Source: Bisbaumannia salifodinae
GTDB lineage: Bacteria > Pseudomonadota > Gammaproteobacteria > Pseudomonadales > Halomonadaceae
DNA length: 64,000 bases
Reading direction: 5' to 3' (one strand)
NCBI RefSeq assembly: GCF_039522585.1
Contig: NZ_BAAADR010000012.1
The notes under the pieces were generated by a model. That model did not search any database, had not been told where the DNA came from, and saw nothing but the letters and a program-made list of their open reading frames with translations. Both the position numbers and the translations under genes were made by a program. Positions 33,835 through 41,441 of this stretch are shown one piece after another. Position 1 is the stretch's first letter. Each line of letters opens with the position of its first letter.

Positions 33835-35271
33835 TCAGCGCCAGGGGAAGCCACCGGGGCCGCCCATGCCCCCCGGGCCGCCCATGCCTCCGGGCCCACC
33901 CATACCGCCGGGGCCGCCCGGGCCACCGCCGCCCATCATGCCGGACATGCCGCGCATCATCTTCTGCATGCCGCCCTTCTTGCCCGCCTTCTTCATCATC
34001 TTCTGCATCTGCTTGTGCTGCTTGAGCAGACGATTGAGGTCGGGCACCTGCAGGCCGGCACCGGTGGCGATGCGCCGCTTGCGGGAGCCATTGATGATCT
34101 CCGGCTTGTGGCGCTCCTGGGGCGTCATGGAGTTGATCAGTGCCTCGAGCTTGCCCAGCTCCTTCTCCGGCCCGGGGCCCTGGGCCATCTCGGCCATCTG
34201 CCCCATGCCCGGCAGCTTGCCGAGCAGGCCTCCCATGCCGCCCATCTTCTTGAGCTGCTGGAGCTGGTCGCGGAAGTCCTCCAGGTCGAAGCCTTCGCCC
34301 TTCTTGACCTTCTTGGCCAGCTTGGCGGCCTTGCCCTTGTCGACGGTACGCTCGGCCTCCTCGATCAGCGACAGGACATCGCCCATGCCGAGGATGCGCG
34401 AGGCCACCCGATCCGGATGGAAGGGCTCCAGGGCATCGGTCTTCTCGCCCATGCCCATGAACTTGATCGGCTTGCCGGTGATATGGCGCACCGAGAGGGC
34501 CGCCCCGCCACGGGCGTCACCATCGGCCTTGGTGAGGATCACCCCGGTCAGCGGCAGCGCCTCGTGGAAGGCCTTGGCGGTATTGGCGGCGTCCTGGCCG
34601 GTCATGGCGTCGACCACGAACAGCGTTTCCTGGGGTGTCACCGCCCGATGCAGGGCCTGGATCTCGTCCATCATGTCGGCATCGACATGCAGGCGACCGG
34701 CGGTATCGACGATCACCACGTCATGGAACTGGATCTTGGCGTGCTTGATGGCCGCCTCGGCGATGGCCACCGGACGCTGATCGCTGGACGAGGGGAAGAA
34801 GTCGGCCTGGATCTCTCCGGCCAGGGTCTCCAACTGGTCGATGGCCGCGGGACGATAGACGTCGGCGGAGACCACCAGCACCTTCTTCTTCTCGCGCTCC
34901 TTGAGGTAGCGAGCCAGCTTGGCCACGGAGGTGGTCTTGCCCGCCCCCTGCAGGCCGGCCATCAGGATCACCGCCGGCGAGCCCTTGAGGCTGAGGCCAT
35001 CGAAGGCCTCGCCCATAACCGCCTCCAGCTCCTGCTGGACGATCTTGACGAACTGCTGCCCCGGCGACAGGCTCTTGGAGACCTCCTGACCCACGGCGCG
35101 CTGACGCACCGCGTCGATAAAGGCCTTGACCACCGGTAGGGCGACATCGGCCTCCAGCAGCGCCCGGCGCACCTCGCGCAGGGTATCCTTGATATTGTCC
35201 TCGGTCAGTTTGGCCTGACCGCTGATGGACCTCAGCGTCCGCGATAGACGCTCCGATAGACTTTCGAACAT
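33835..35271 (-). CDS. ffh: signal recognition particle protein Ffh
   Basis: A 478-residue SRP GTPase. N-terminal helices lead to GLQGAGKTTS (near residue 103), DTAGRLHVDADM and TKADGDARGG; the methionine-rich M domain (about residues 330-435) binds 4.5S RNA and signal sequences. The last 40 residues are a Gly/Met/Pro-rich tail built of GGPGGM repeats, longer than usual. Start at MFESLSERLSRTLR. Its partner ftsY is at 10657-12090. No 4.5S RNA gene is visible in the window. Confidence 0.97.
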   Translation of the reverse strand: MFESLSERLSRTLRSISGQAKLTEDNIKDTLREVRRALLEADVALPVVKAFIDAVRQRAVGQEVSKSLSPGQQFVKIVQQELEAVMGEAFDGLSLKGSPAVILMAGLQGAGKTTSVAKLARYLKEREKKKVLVVSADVYRPAAIDQLETLAGEIQADFFPSSSDQRPVAIAEAAIKHAKIQFHDVVIVDTAGRLHVDADMMDEIQALHRAVTPQETLFVVDAMTGQDAANTAKAFHEALPLTGVILTKADGDARGGAALSVRHITGKPIKFMGMGEKTDALEPFHPDRVASRILGMGDVLSLIEEAERTVDKGKAAKLAKKVKKGEGFDLEDFRDQLQQLKKMGGMGGLLGKLPGMGQMAEMAQGPGPEKELGKLEALINSMTPQERHKPEIINGSRKRRIATGAGLQVPDLNRLLKQHKQMQKMMKKAGKKGGMQKMMRGMSGMMGGGGPGGPGGMGGPGGMGGPGGMGGPGGFPWR

Positions 35272-35425
35272 GGGCCTCTCCGGCAACGATGCCTTGGCGT
35301 TTGGCGCGATTATACGCCTTGATGGCTTCGGTCTCCATGCATGGCTGGGCGGCGCCCCGGGGCTTCGGTATAGTAGCGCCAGGATCGCGGCCCTTATTTC
35401 GCCACTTCGCCGCCCCGGGCGGCCC

Positions 35426-36241
35426 ATGGACAGCAACGCTATGCAGGCGCTTCCCTTTGCCTTAATCGCCATCATCCTCTACTGCGGTGCCGCCTCCTGG
35501 CAGGCGCTGGCGCTGGCCCGGCGCGTCCCCCAGCGTCCGCCCCTGGTGCTGACCCTGGGCGGCCTGGCCGTGGTCTGTCACCTGCTGGTACTCGGCGCCC
35601 TGATCGGCGGCAGCGAGCCGCTGAGCCTGGGCCTCGGCACCACCGCCACCGCGGCGGGGGCGCTGATCGCCGCCCTGCTGCTGGCCATCAGCCTCTTCAA
35701 GCCGGTACTCAACGTGGCGGTGGGACTCTTCCCGCTGGCCGCCGCGACCCTGGTGTTGGCGGTAGGCCTGCCCAGCCCGCCTCCCGGCAGCGGCCTGACC
35801 CCGGGCATCGCCCTGCATGTGGTGAGCTCCGCCCTGGCCTTCGCCGTGCTGGCCATCGCCGCCGTTCAGGCGATCCTGCTCGGCGTGCAGAACCAGGCCC
35901 TGCGCCACCACCATACCCGCGGCATCGTCCAGGCCCTGCCCCCCCTGACCACCATGGAGCGGGTGCTCTTCGAGCTGGTCTGGGCCGGGGTGACCCTGCT
36001 GACCCTGGCCATCCTCAGCGGCTTCCTGTTCCTCGACAACCTCTTCGCCCAGCACCTGGCCCACAAGACGCTGCTCTCCCTGGCCGCCTGGGTGATCTTC
36101 TCGATTCTCCTGGCCGGCCACCACTGGCTCGGCTGGCGGGGCCTCAAGGCGGTACGCTGGACCCTGGGGGGCTGCGCGCTGCTGCTGCTGGCCTATTTCG
36201 GCAGCAAGTTCGCCCTGGAAGTGATCTTCCGGGGGCCCTGA
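35426..36241 (+). CDS. cytochrome c assembly (CcsA/CcmC)-type inner membrane protein, YpjD-like
   Basis: A 271-residue protein with about eight predicted membrane helices and conserved histidines near residues 133 (LHVVSSALAFAVLA) and 232 (GHHWLGWRG). It belongs to the family that includes E. coli YpjD. As in E. coli it lies between ffh (divergent) and a CorB/YfjD-like gene, and this pairing has been linked to divalent-cation handling rather than to cytochrome c maturation. I infer the same here. Start at ATG 35426, overlapping none of ffh. Confidence 0.82.
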   Translation: MDSNAMQALPFALIAIILYCGAASWQALALARRVPQRPPLVLTLGGLAVVCHLLVLGALIGGSEPLSLGLGTTATAAGALIAALLLAISLFKPVLNVAVGLFPLAAATLVLAVGLPSPPPGSGLTPGIALHVVSSALAFAVLAIAAVQAILLGVQNQALRHHHTRGIVQALPPLTTMERVLFELVWAGVTLLTLAILSGFLFLDNLFAQHLAHKTLLSLAAWVIFSILLAGHHWLGWRGLKAVRWTLGGCALLLLAYFGSKFALEVIFRGP

Positions 36242-36310
36242 GCCGCCTTGACAGGCCACGCGCCGCTTCTCTACAAACGTGCCTGATACGCCATAAAGGA
36301 CCCTTCCATC

Positions 36311-37594
36311 TTGAGCGACGACTTCCCTCTGGGATTGCTGTTCGGCCTGCTGGTGCTGCTGATCCTGCTGTCGGCCTTCTTCTCGAGTTCCGAGACCGGC
36401 ATGATGTCCATCAACCGCTATCGCCTCAGCCATCGCGCCAACGGCGGCGAGCGCCGGGCACAACGGGTGCTGCGTCTGCTGGCCCGCCCGGACCGCCTGA
36501 TCGGCGTGATCCTGATCGGCAACAATCTGGTCAACAACCTGGCCGCCGCCATCGCCACCGTGCTGGCGATCCACTTCTTCGGCGAGGTGACCGGGCCGGC
36601 CATCGCCCCCCTGGTGCTGACCATCGTCATCCTGATCTTCGCCGAGGTGACCCCCAAGACCTATGCGGCGGTCAAGCCGGAGCGCATCGCCTACCCCGCC
36701 TCGGTGGTCCTGGAGCCGCTGCTCAAGCTGCTCTATCCGCTGGTGTGGCTGACCAACGCCATCTCCAACGGCCTGCTGCGCCTGGCCGGGGTCAAGCAGA
36801 TCGATGGCGGCGCCGACAACCTGACCCGGGACGAGCTGCGCACCATCGTCCACGAGGCGGGCACCCTGATCCCCCAGCGCCACCAGGCGATGCTGCTGTC
36901 GATCCTCGACCTGGAGAATGTCACCGTCAACGACATCATGGTGCCCCGCCACGAGATCGTCGGCATCGACCTGGAGGATGACCTGGAGAGCATCCTCACC
37001 CAGATCCGCACCAGTCAGCACACCCGCATTCCGGTCTACAAGGGCGATATCAACAACATCATCGGCATGCTGCACCTGCGCAACGCGGCACGTTTCCTGG
37101 CCAAGGCGGAGGTCACCAAGGCGGCCATCGTCCAGGAGGCCCGGGAGCCCTACTTCATCCCCGAATCCACCCCGTTGCATACCCAACTGCTCAACTTCCA
37201 GAAGCAGAAGCGGCGTATCGGCATCGTGGTGGACGAGTATGGCGACGTGGAGGGCCTGGTGACCCTGGAGGATATCCTCGAGGAGATCGTCGGCGAATTC
37301 ACCACCGACGTGGCGGGGATGCACCAGGAGATCCACCTCCAGGACGATGGCAGCTACCTGATCGAGGGCACCGCCAATATCCGCGAGATCAACAAGTCGC
37401 TGGGCTGGCAGTTGCCCACCGACGGCCCCAAGACCCTCAATGGCCTGATCCTCGAGCACCTGGAATCCTTCCCCGACGGCCCCGCCTGCCTGCAGGTGGG
37501 CACCACCCGCATGGAGATCCTCCAGGTCAGGGACAAGCTGATCACCTCGGCGCGCTGCTGGCAGCATGCCCGGCGACCGGCCCGCCGCCGCTAA
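36311..37594 (+). CDS. HlyC/CorC (CNNM/CorB) family transporter with CBS domains
   Basis: A 427-residue protein. The N-terminal DUF21/CNNM membrane domain (about residues 1-185, FFSSSETGMMSINRYRL, IGNNLVNNLAAA, FAEVTPKTYA) is followed by a CBS pair (about 200-330, VPRHEIVGID, IVVDEYGDVEGLVTLEDILE) and a C-terminal CorC/HlyC domain. Such proteins are proposed magnesium exporters. The start is TTG at 36311 with AAAGGA upstream. It lies 69 bases after the YpjD-like gene. Confidence 0.88.
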   Translation: MSDDFPLGLLFGLLVLLILLSAFFSSSETGMMSINRYRLSHRANGGERRAQRVLRLLARPDRLIGVILIGNNLVNNLAAAIATVLAIHFFGEVTGPAIAPLVLTIVILIFAEVTPKTYAAVKPERIAYPASVVLEPLLKLLYPLVWLTNAISNGLLRLAGVKQIDGGADNLTRDELRTIVHEAGTLIPQRHQAMLLSILDLENVTVNDIMVPRHEIVGIDLEDDLESILTQIRTSQHTRIPVYKGDINNIIGMLHLRNAARFLAKAEVTKAAIVQEAREPYFIPESTPLHTQLLNFQKQKRRIGIVVDEYGDVEGLVTLEDILEEIVGEFTTDVAGMHQEIHLQDDGSYLIEGTANIREINKSLGWQLPTDGPKTLNGLILEHLESFPDGPACLQVGTTRMEILQVRDKLITSARCWQHARRPARRR

Positions 37595-37609
37595 GCTTCC
37601 TCCCACGAC

Positions 37610-37646
37610 AAACGACCACGGCGCCCCAGGGGCGCCGTGGTCGTTT
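37610..37646. terminator. bidirectional terminator between the CorB-like gene and leuA
   Basis: An 18-bp perfect inverted repeat, AAACGACCACGGCGCCCC at 37610-37627 with its complement at 37629-37646, between two convergent genes. Confidence 0.88.
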
Positions 37647-37673
37647 CGGATGTCATACCGTCCAGCCGACTTT

Positions 37674-39227
37674 TCAGGGCCCTTCGTGGACGCCCTGGGG
37701 ATGGGTGCGCTCGCCGCGGCTGGCCAGGGCATTGAGGGCGTTCACATAGGCCCTGGCGGAGGCGATAACGATATCGGTGTCCGCCCCCAGGCCGTTGACG
37801 ATCCGCCCGCCCTTCTGCAAGCGCACCGTGACCTCGCCCTGGGAATCGCTGCCGCTGGTAATGGCGTTCACCGAATAGAGCTCCAGCTCCGCCTGGCTGT
37901 CGGCGATCTGCTCGATGGCCTTGAAGACCGCGTCCACCGGCCCGCTGCCCTGGGCCTCGACGCGGCGCTCCGCGCCGTCGTGATTGAGCACCACCCGGGC
38001 CAAAGGCGTCTCGCCGGTCCGCGAGGTGACCTCCAGGGCCACCAGGCGGAAACGCTCGGCCCGGGCCGCGGCGCGGGTATCGGTGACCAGGGCCTGGAGG
38101 TCCTCGTCGTAGATCTCGTGCTTCTTGTCGGCGAGCTGCTTGAACAGCACGAAGGCATCGTTGAGCTCCGCCTCGGAGGCGAACTGGATGCCCAGCTCGC
38201 CCAGCCGCGAGCGGAAGGCATTACGCCCGGAGTGCTTGCCCAGCACGATGGCGTTGGTGTGCCAGCCCACATCCTCGGCGCGCATGATCTCGTAGGTCTC
38301 GCGGTGCTTGAGCACGCCGTCCTGATGGATCCCCGACTCGTGGGCGAAGGCGTTCTTGCCGACGATGGCCTTGTTGGGCTGCACCGGGAAGCCGGTGACG
38401 GTGGAAACCAGCCGCGAGGTGGGCACGATATGGGTGGCGTCGATGCGGGTCTCCACGTCGAGGACATCCTGGCGGGTGCGCACCGCCATGACGATCTCCT
38501 CCAGGGAGGCATTGCCGGCCCGCTCGCCCAGGCCGTTGATGGTGCATTCCACCTGGCGGGCGCCGGCATTCACCGCGGCCAGGGAGTTGGCGACCGCCAG
38601 CCCCAGGTCGTTATGGCAGTGCACCGAGAAGACCGCCTTGTCGCTGTTGGGCACCCGGCGGATCAGCTCCCCCACCATCTCGCCGAAGGGCACCGGCAGG
38701 GCATAGCCCACGGTGTCGGGAATATTGATGGTGGAGGCGCCGGCCGCGATGGCCGCCTCGACGATGCGGCACAGGAAGTCCAGCTCGGAGCGCCCGGCGT
38801 CCTCACAGGAAAACTCCACGTCGCCACACAGGCTGCGGGCCTTCGTCACCGCCGCCACGGCGCGCTCCACCACCTGTTCCGGCGCCATCTGCAGCTTGTA
38901 CTGCATATGGATGGGACTGGTGGCGATAAAGGTGTGAATGCGCCCCTGGGCGGCGCCGGCCAGGGCCTCGCCGGCGGCCTCGATATCGCGTTCCAGGGCC
39001 CGGGCCAGGGAGCAGACGCGGCTGCCCTTGACGCTCTCGGCCACCGCCTTCACCGCCTCGAAGTCACCGGGGCTGGCGGCGGCGAAGCCCGCCTCGATCA
39101 CATCGACGCGCAGCTTCTCCAGCATCAGGGCGATACGCACCTTCTCGTCGCGGGTCATGGAGGCACCCGGCGACTGCTCGCCGTCGCGCAGGGTGGTATC
39201 GAAGATGATCAGCGGCTGCTTGCTCAT
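37674..39227 (-). CDS. leuA: 2-isopropylmalate synthase
   Basis: A 517-residue enzyme condensing acetyl-CoA with 2-ketoisovalerate, the first step of leucine synthesis. The TIM barrel begins IIFDTTLRDGEQSPGA and includes the metal-binding HCHNDLGLA; the C-terminal LeuA regulatory domain (about residues 390-510) is present, so leucine feedback is likely. Start at MSKQPLIIF with GGAAGGG-like sequence close upstream is modest. I see no leader peptide or attenuator in the 67 bases upstream. Confidence 0.95.
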   Translation of the reverse strand: MSKQPLIIFDTTLRDGEQSPGASMTRDEKVRIALMLEKLRVDVIEAGFAAASPGDFEAVKAVAESVKGSRVCSLARALERDIEAAGEALAGAAQGRIHTFIATSPIHMQYKLQMAPEQVVERAVAAVTKARSLCGDVEFSCEDAGRSELDFLCRIVEAAIAAGASTINIPDTVGYALPVPFGEMVGELIRRVPNSDKAVFSVHCHNDLGLAVANSLAAVNAGARQVECTINGLGERAGNASLEEIVMAVRTRQDVLDVETRIDATHIVPTSRLVSTVTGFPVQPNKAIVGKNAFAHESGIHQDGVLKHRETYEIMRAEDVGWHTNAIVLGKHSGRNAFRSRLGELGIQFASEAELNDAFVLFKQLADKKHEIYDEDLQALVTDTRAAARAERFRLVALEVTSRTGETPLARVVLNHDGAERRVEAQGSGPVDAVFKAIEQIADSQAELELYSVNAITSGSDSQGEVTVRLQKGGRIVNGLGADTDIVIASARAYVNALNALASRGERTHPQGVHEGP

Positions 39228-39294
39228 GGAAGGGGTCTCATCTGGGTCCAGCGTCGGAATCCCGTCGCCCGGCCGAGCCGTGGAGCGCGGGAAC

Positions 39295-39981
39295 TCAGTA
39301 TTTTCTAAGGGTAGCCGAGGTCGGCGCCACGCCCCAGGCCTCGGCGTCGGCCTTGAGCTCACGCACCTCGATCTCGAGGCGCGCCAGGCTGGCCTCCCGC
39401 GGGGCCAGGGGCGCCCCGAAATGGAGCCCGACCCGGGCGCGGAAGCGGCGCGGGCGCTTGGTCAGGGCGCGACCGCCCTGGTGGGAGGTCCAGGAGCCCC
39501 AGAGCCCGGCCAGGCCGGCGGGTACCACCGGTACCGGGTTGCGCGCCAGGATATGCTCCAGGCCTCGCCGGAAGGGATGGATCTCGCCATCCGGGGTCAG
39601 CCGCCCCTCGGGGAAGAGCATCACCACCTCGCCGTTATCCAGGGCGCGGCGAACCTCTTCCAGGGCGCGGCGTACGCTGCCCGGGTCGCGACGCTCCGCC
39701 TCCACGGGAATCGCCCCCACCAGGCGGAACCACCAGTTGAGCCAGGGCGACTCGTAGATGGGACGATCCATCAAAAAGCGCAGCGGCCGCGGGCTGGCGC
39801 CGCCGAGGATCAGGGCATCGACGAAGCTGACATGGTTGCAGACCACCAGGGCCGCGCCCCGGACCGGCAGTCGCTCGCGCCCCTCGACCCGCAGTCGATA
39901 GCAGAGCCGCACCAGCACGAGGATCAGATGACGCGCCAGGCCGAGACAGGGCCCCCGGAGGGGGTGAGGCTCACGACTCAC
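39295..39981 (-). CDS. 1-acyl-sn-glycerol-3-phosphate acyltransferase (PlsC) family protein
   Basis: A 228-residue membrane-bound acyltransferase. Block I is NHVSFVD (H-x4-D, near residue 49), and block III is LFPEGRLTPDG (near 123). An N-terminal hydrophobic stretch anchors it. It starts within the TetR stop (4-base overlap), so the regulator probably controls it; this suggests a conditional membrane-lipid enzyme rather than the essential PlsC. Confidence 0.85.
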   Translation of the reverse strand: MSREPHPLRGPCLGLARHLILVLVRLCYRLRVEGRERLPVRGAALVVCNHVSFVDALILGGASPRPLRFLMDRPIYESPWLNWWFRLVGAIPVEAERRDPGSVRRALEEVRRALDNGEVVMLFPEGRLTPDGEIHPFRRGLEHILARNPVPVVPAGLAGLWGSWTSHQGGRALTKRPRRFRARVGLHFGAPLAPREASLARLEIEVRELKADAEAWGVAPTSATLRKY

Positions 39982-40595
39982 GGGGCGTAGGGGCCATGGC
40001 GCAGGCCGGCGAGAATGGTGACCAGCAACTGCTCCAGCAGTTCGGTGACCTCCAGGGGCTGGCCCTGCCAGACACCGAGGCGCTCGTTGAGGCCCAACTG
40101 TACCAGGCCGTGCACGCTTCCCCAGAGGGTGCGTGCCATGCGCCGCGCCTCCAGGTCGCCGAGCCCCGGCTGATAGGCCTTGAGCCCGGTCTCCACGCGC
40201 AGGAAGAGGGCCTCGATCATATCGCTCTGACGCCGATCCAGTTCGCCCTCCTGGGCCAGGGGGTAATCGAACAACAGCTGCCAGCGATAAGGCTCGTGGC
40301 GGGCGAAGCGCCAGTAGGCCAGGGCCAGGGTGCGCAGCTGGGATTCCAGGGTCTCGTTGGTATCCGCCGGCACCATGGCCTCCTTGAGCCGCGCCAGGGT
40401 CTCGAGATTGACGTGCTGCAGCAGGTTGCCGAAGCTGCCGTAGAGCTTGAGCAGGGTGCTGGGGGCACAGCCCACATCGCGAGCCAGGGCGCGCAGCGAC
40501 AGCTCATGCACCGGGCGCTCCTGCAGCCAGGCATCACAGGCTGCCATGACCTGGGCATGCAGTGCCTCGGGGGCATGCTGTCTAGGACGTGCCAT
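39978..40595 (-). CDS. TetR family transcriptional regulator
   Basis: A 205-residue protein with an N-terminal helix-turn-helix (LSLRALARDVGCAPSTLLKLYGSFGNLLQHV, about residues 30-60) and a ligand-binding C-terminal helical domain. Start at MARPRQHAPEALHAQV; the upstream frame is not conserved. Overlaps the acyltransferase gene by 4 bases and is divergent from the SRAP gene with 159 bases between. The ligand is unknown; fatty-acid derivatives are a guess from the neighbour. Confidence 0.85.
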   Translation of the reverse strand: MARPRQHAPEALHAQVMAACDAWLQERPVHELSLRALARDVGCAPSTLLKLYGSFGNLLQHVNLETLARLKEAMVPADTNETLESQLRTLALAYWRFARHEPYRWQLLFDYPLAQEGELDRRQSDMIEALFLRVETGLKAYQPGLGDLEARRMARTLWGSVHGLVQLGLNERLGVWQGQPLEVTELLEQLLVTILAGLRHGPYAP

Positions 40596-40754
40596 GGGCT
40601 TCCTCGTCACGATGAGTGGAAATGCGGAATCGAACACTGTTTCCGACCAGCATATCGCTACCTGCCATAAACGCAAGCCCGGCGCTGGGATAAGCGCTTT
40701 TCAGCGCCCGGTGAAGCCGCTACCCTTGAGGCCCTCCGCCGCTCAGGAGCCGCT

Positions 40755-41441
40755 ATGGCAGGCCGCCTGCATATCGCCCCCATGGATCTGGAACGGCTGC
40801 TGCCGGGCCTGCGCCTCGAGGCCACTCCGATCACCAGCCCCAATCTGGCGCCACGCCAGCCGCTCTCGATGCTGCGCCTGGCCGGCGGCACCCCGACCCT
40901 GGTGACCGCCTTCTGGGGCCTGACGCCCCCCTGGCTCGAGGTGCTCGACCACGCCCCCCACTGTGCCCGGGCGGAATCCCTGGCGGCACGCCCCATGTTC
41001 CGCGAGGCCTTCGCCGCCCGCCGCTGCCTGATTCCGGCCAGCGGGATCTATGTGTGGAAGCCCCAGCCGCGCATGAAGCAGCCCTTCCTGGTCACCCGGG
41101 CCGATCGCGGCCCGCTGCTGCTGGCGGGGCTGTGGTGCCGCTACCACACCAGCCTGACCGAGTTCGCCGACTCCTGCGCCCTGATCACGGTGGCCACGCC
41201 ACCGCTGCTGACGCCCCTCAGCGATCGTCTGCCGGCACTGATCGACGCGGCGGCGGCCCGGGAGTGGCTCGACCCGGCCACGCCCCTGGAGCAAGCCCGG
41301 GCCTTGCTGGCCCCCGCCCCCGGGGAACTGTTGGGCGCCTTTCCGGTATCAAGACGAGTGAATGATCCCAAGCACCAGGAGTGGGCCTGTGGCTACCCCA
41401 CCGGTCCCATGCTGCGCGCGACCCCCGCCCAGGAGAGTTAA
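40755..41441 (+). CDS. SRAP-domain (YedK/HMCES-like) protein lacking catalytic residues
   Basis: A 228-residue protein aligning along the SRAP fold: SPNLAPRQPL (cf. YNVAPG), TAFWGLTPPW (cf. FWGYAPGW), ARAESLAARPMFREAF (cf. NARVETAATSRMF), PASGIYVWKP (cf. ADGWFEWKK). SRAP proteins form a thiazolidine link between Cys2 and abasic sites. Here residue 2 is Ala (MAGRL), the glutamate of WFEWK is Val, and the histidine of the DIHDRRP region is Ser (LSDRLP). AGGAG precedes the ATG, so the start is not in doubt. Its TAA overlaps the next ATG (TAATG). Confidence 0.82.
   Translation: MAGRLHIAPMDLERLLPGLRLEATPITSPNLAPRQPLSMLRLAGGTPTLVTAFWGLTPPWLEVLDHAPHCARAESLAARPMFREAFAARRCLIPASGIYVWKPQPRMKQPFLVTRADRGPLLLAGLWCRYHTSLTEFADSCALITVATPPLLTPLSDRLPALIDAAAAREWLDPATPLEQARALLAPAPGELLGAFPVSRRVNDPKHQEWACGYPTGPMLRATPAQES

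Noticed and set aside
35462..37732. 756-codon minus-strand frame opposite the YpjD-like and CorB-like genes
   Set aside because: Shadow frame; Gln/Gly/Arg-rich with no domain, while both plus-strand genes have clear family motifs.
39228..39294. Leucine leader peptide or T-box before leuA
   Set aside because: The gap is too short and contains no run of Leu codons or attenuator hairpins.
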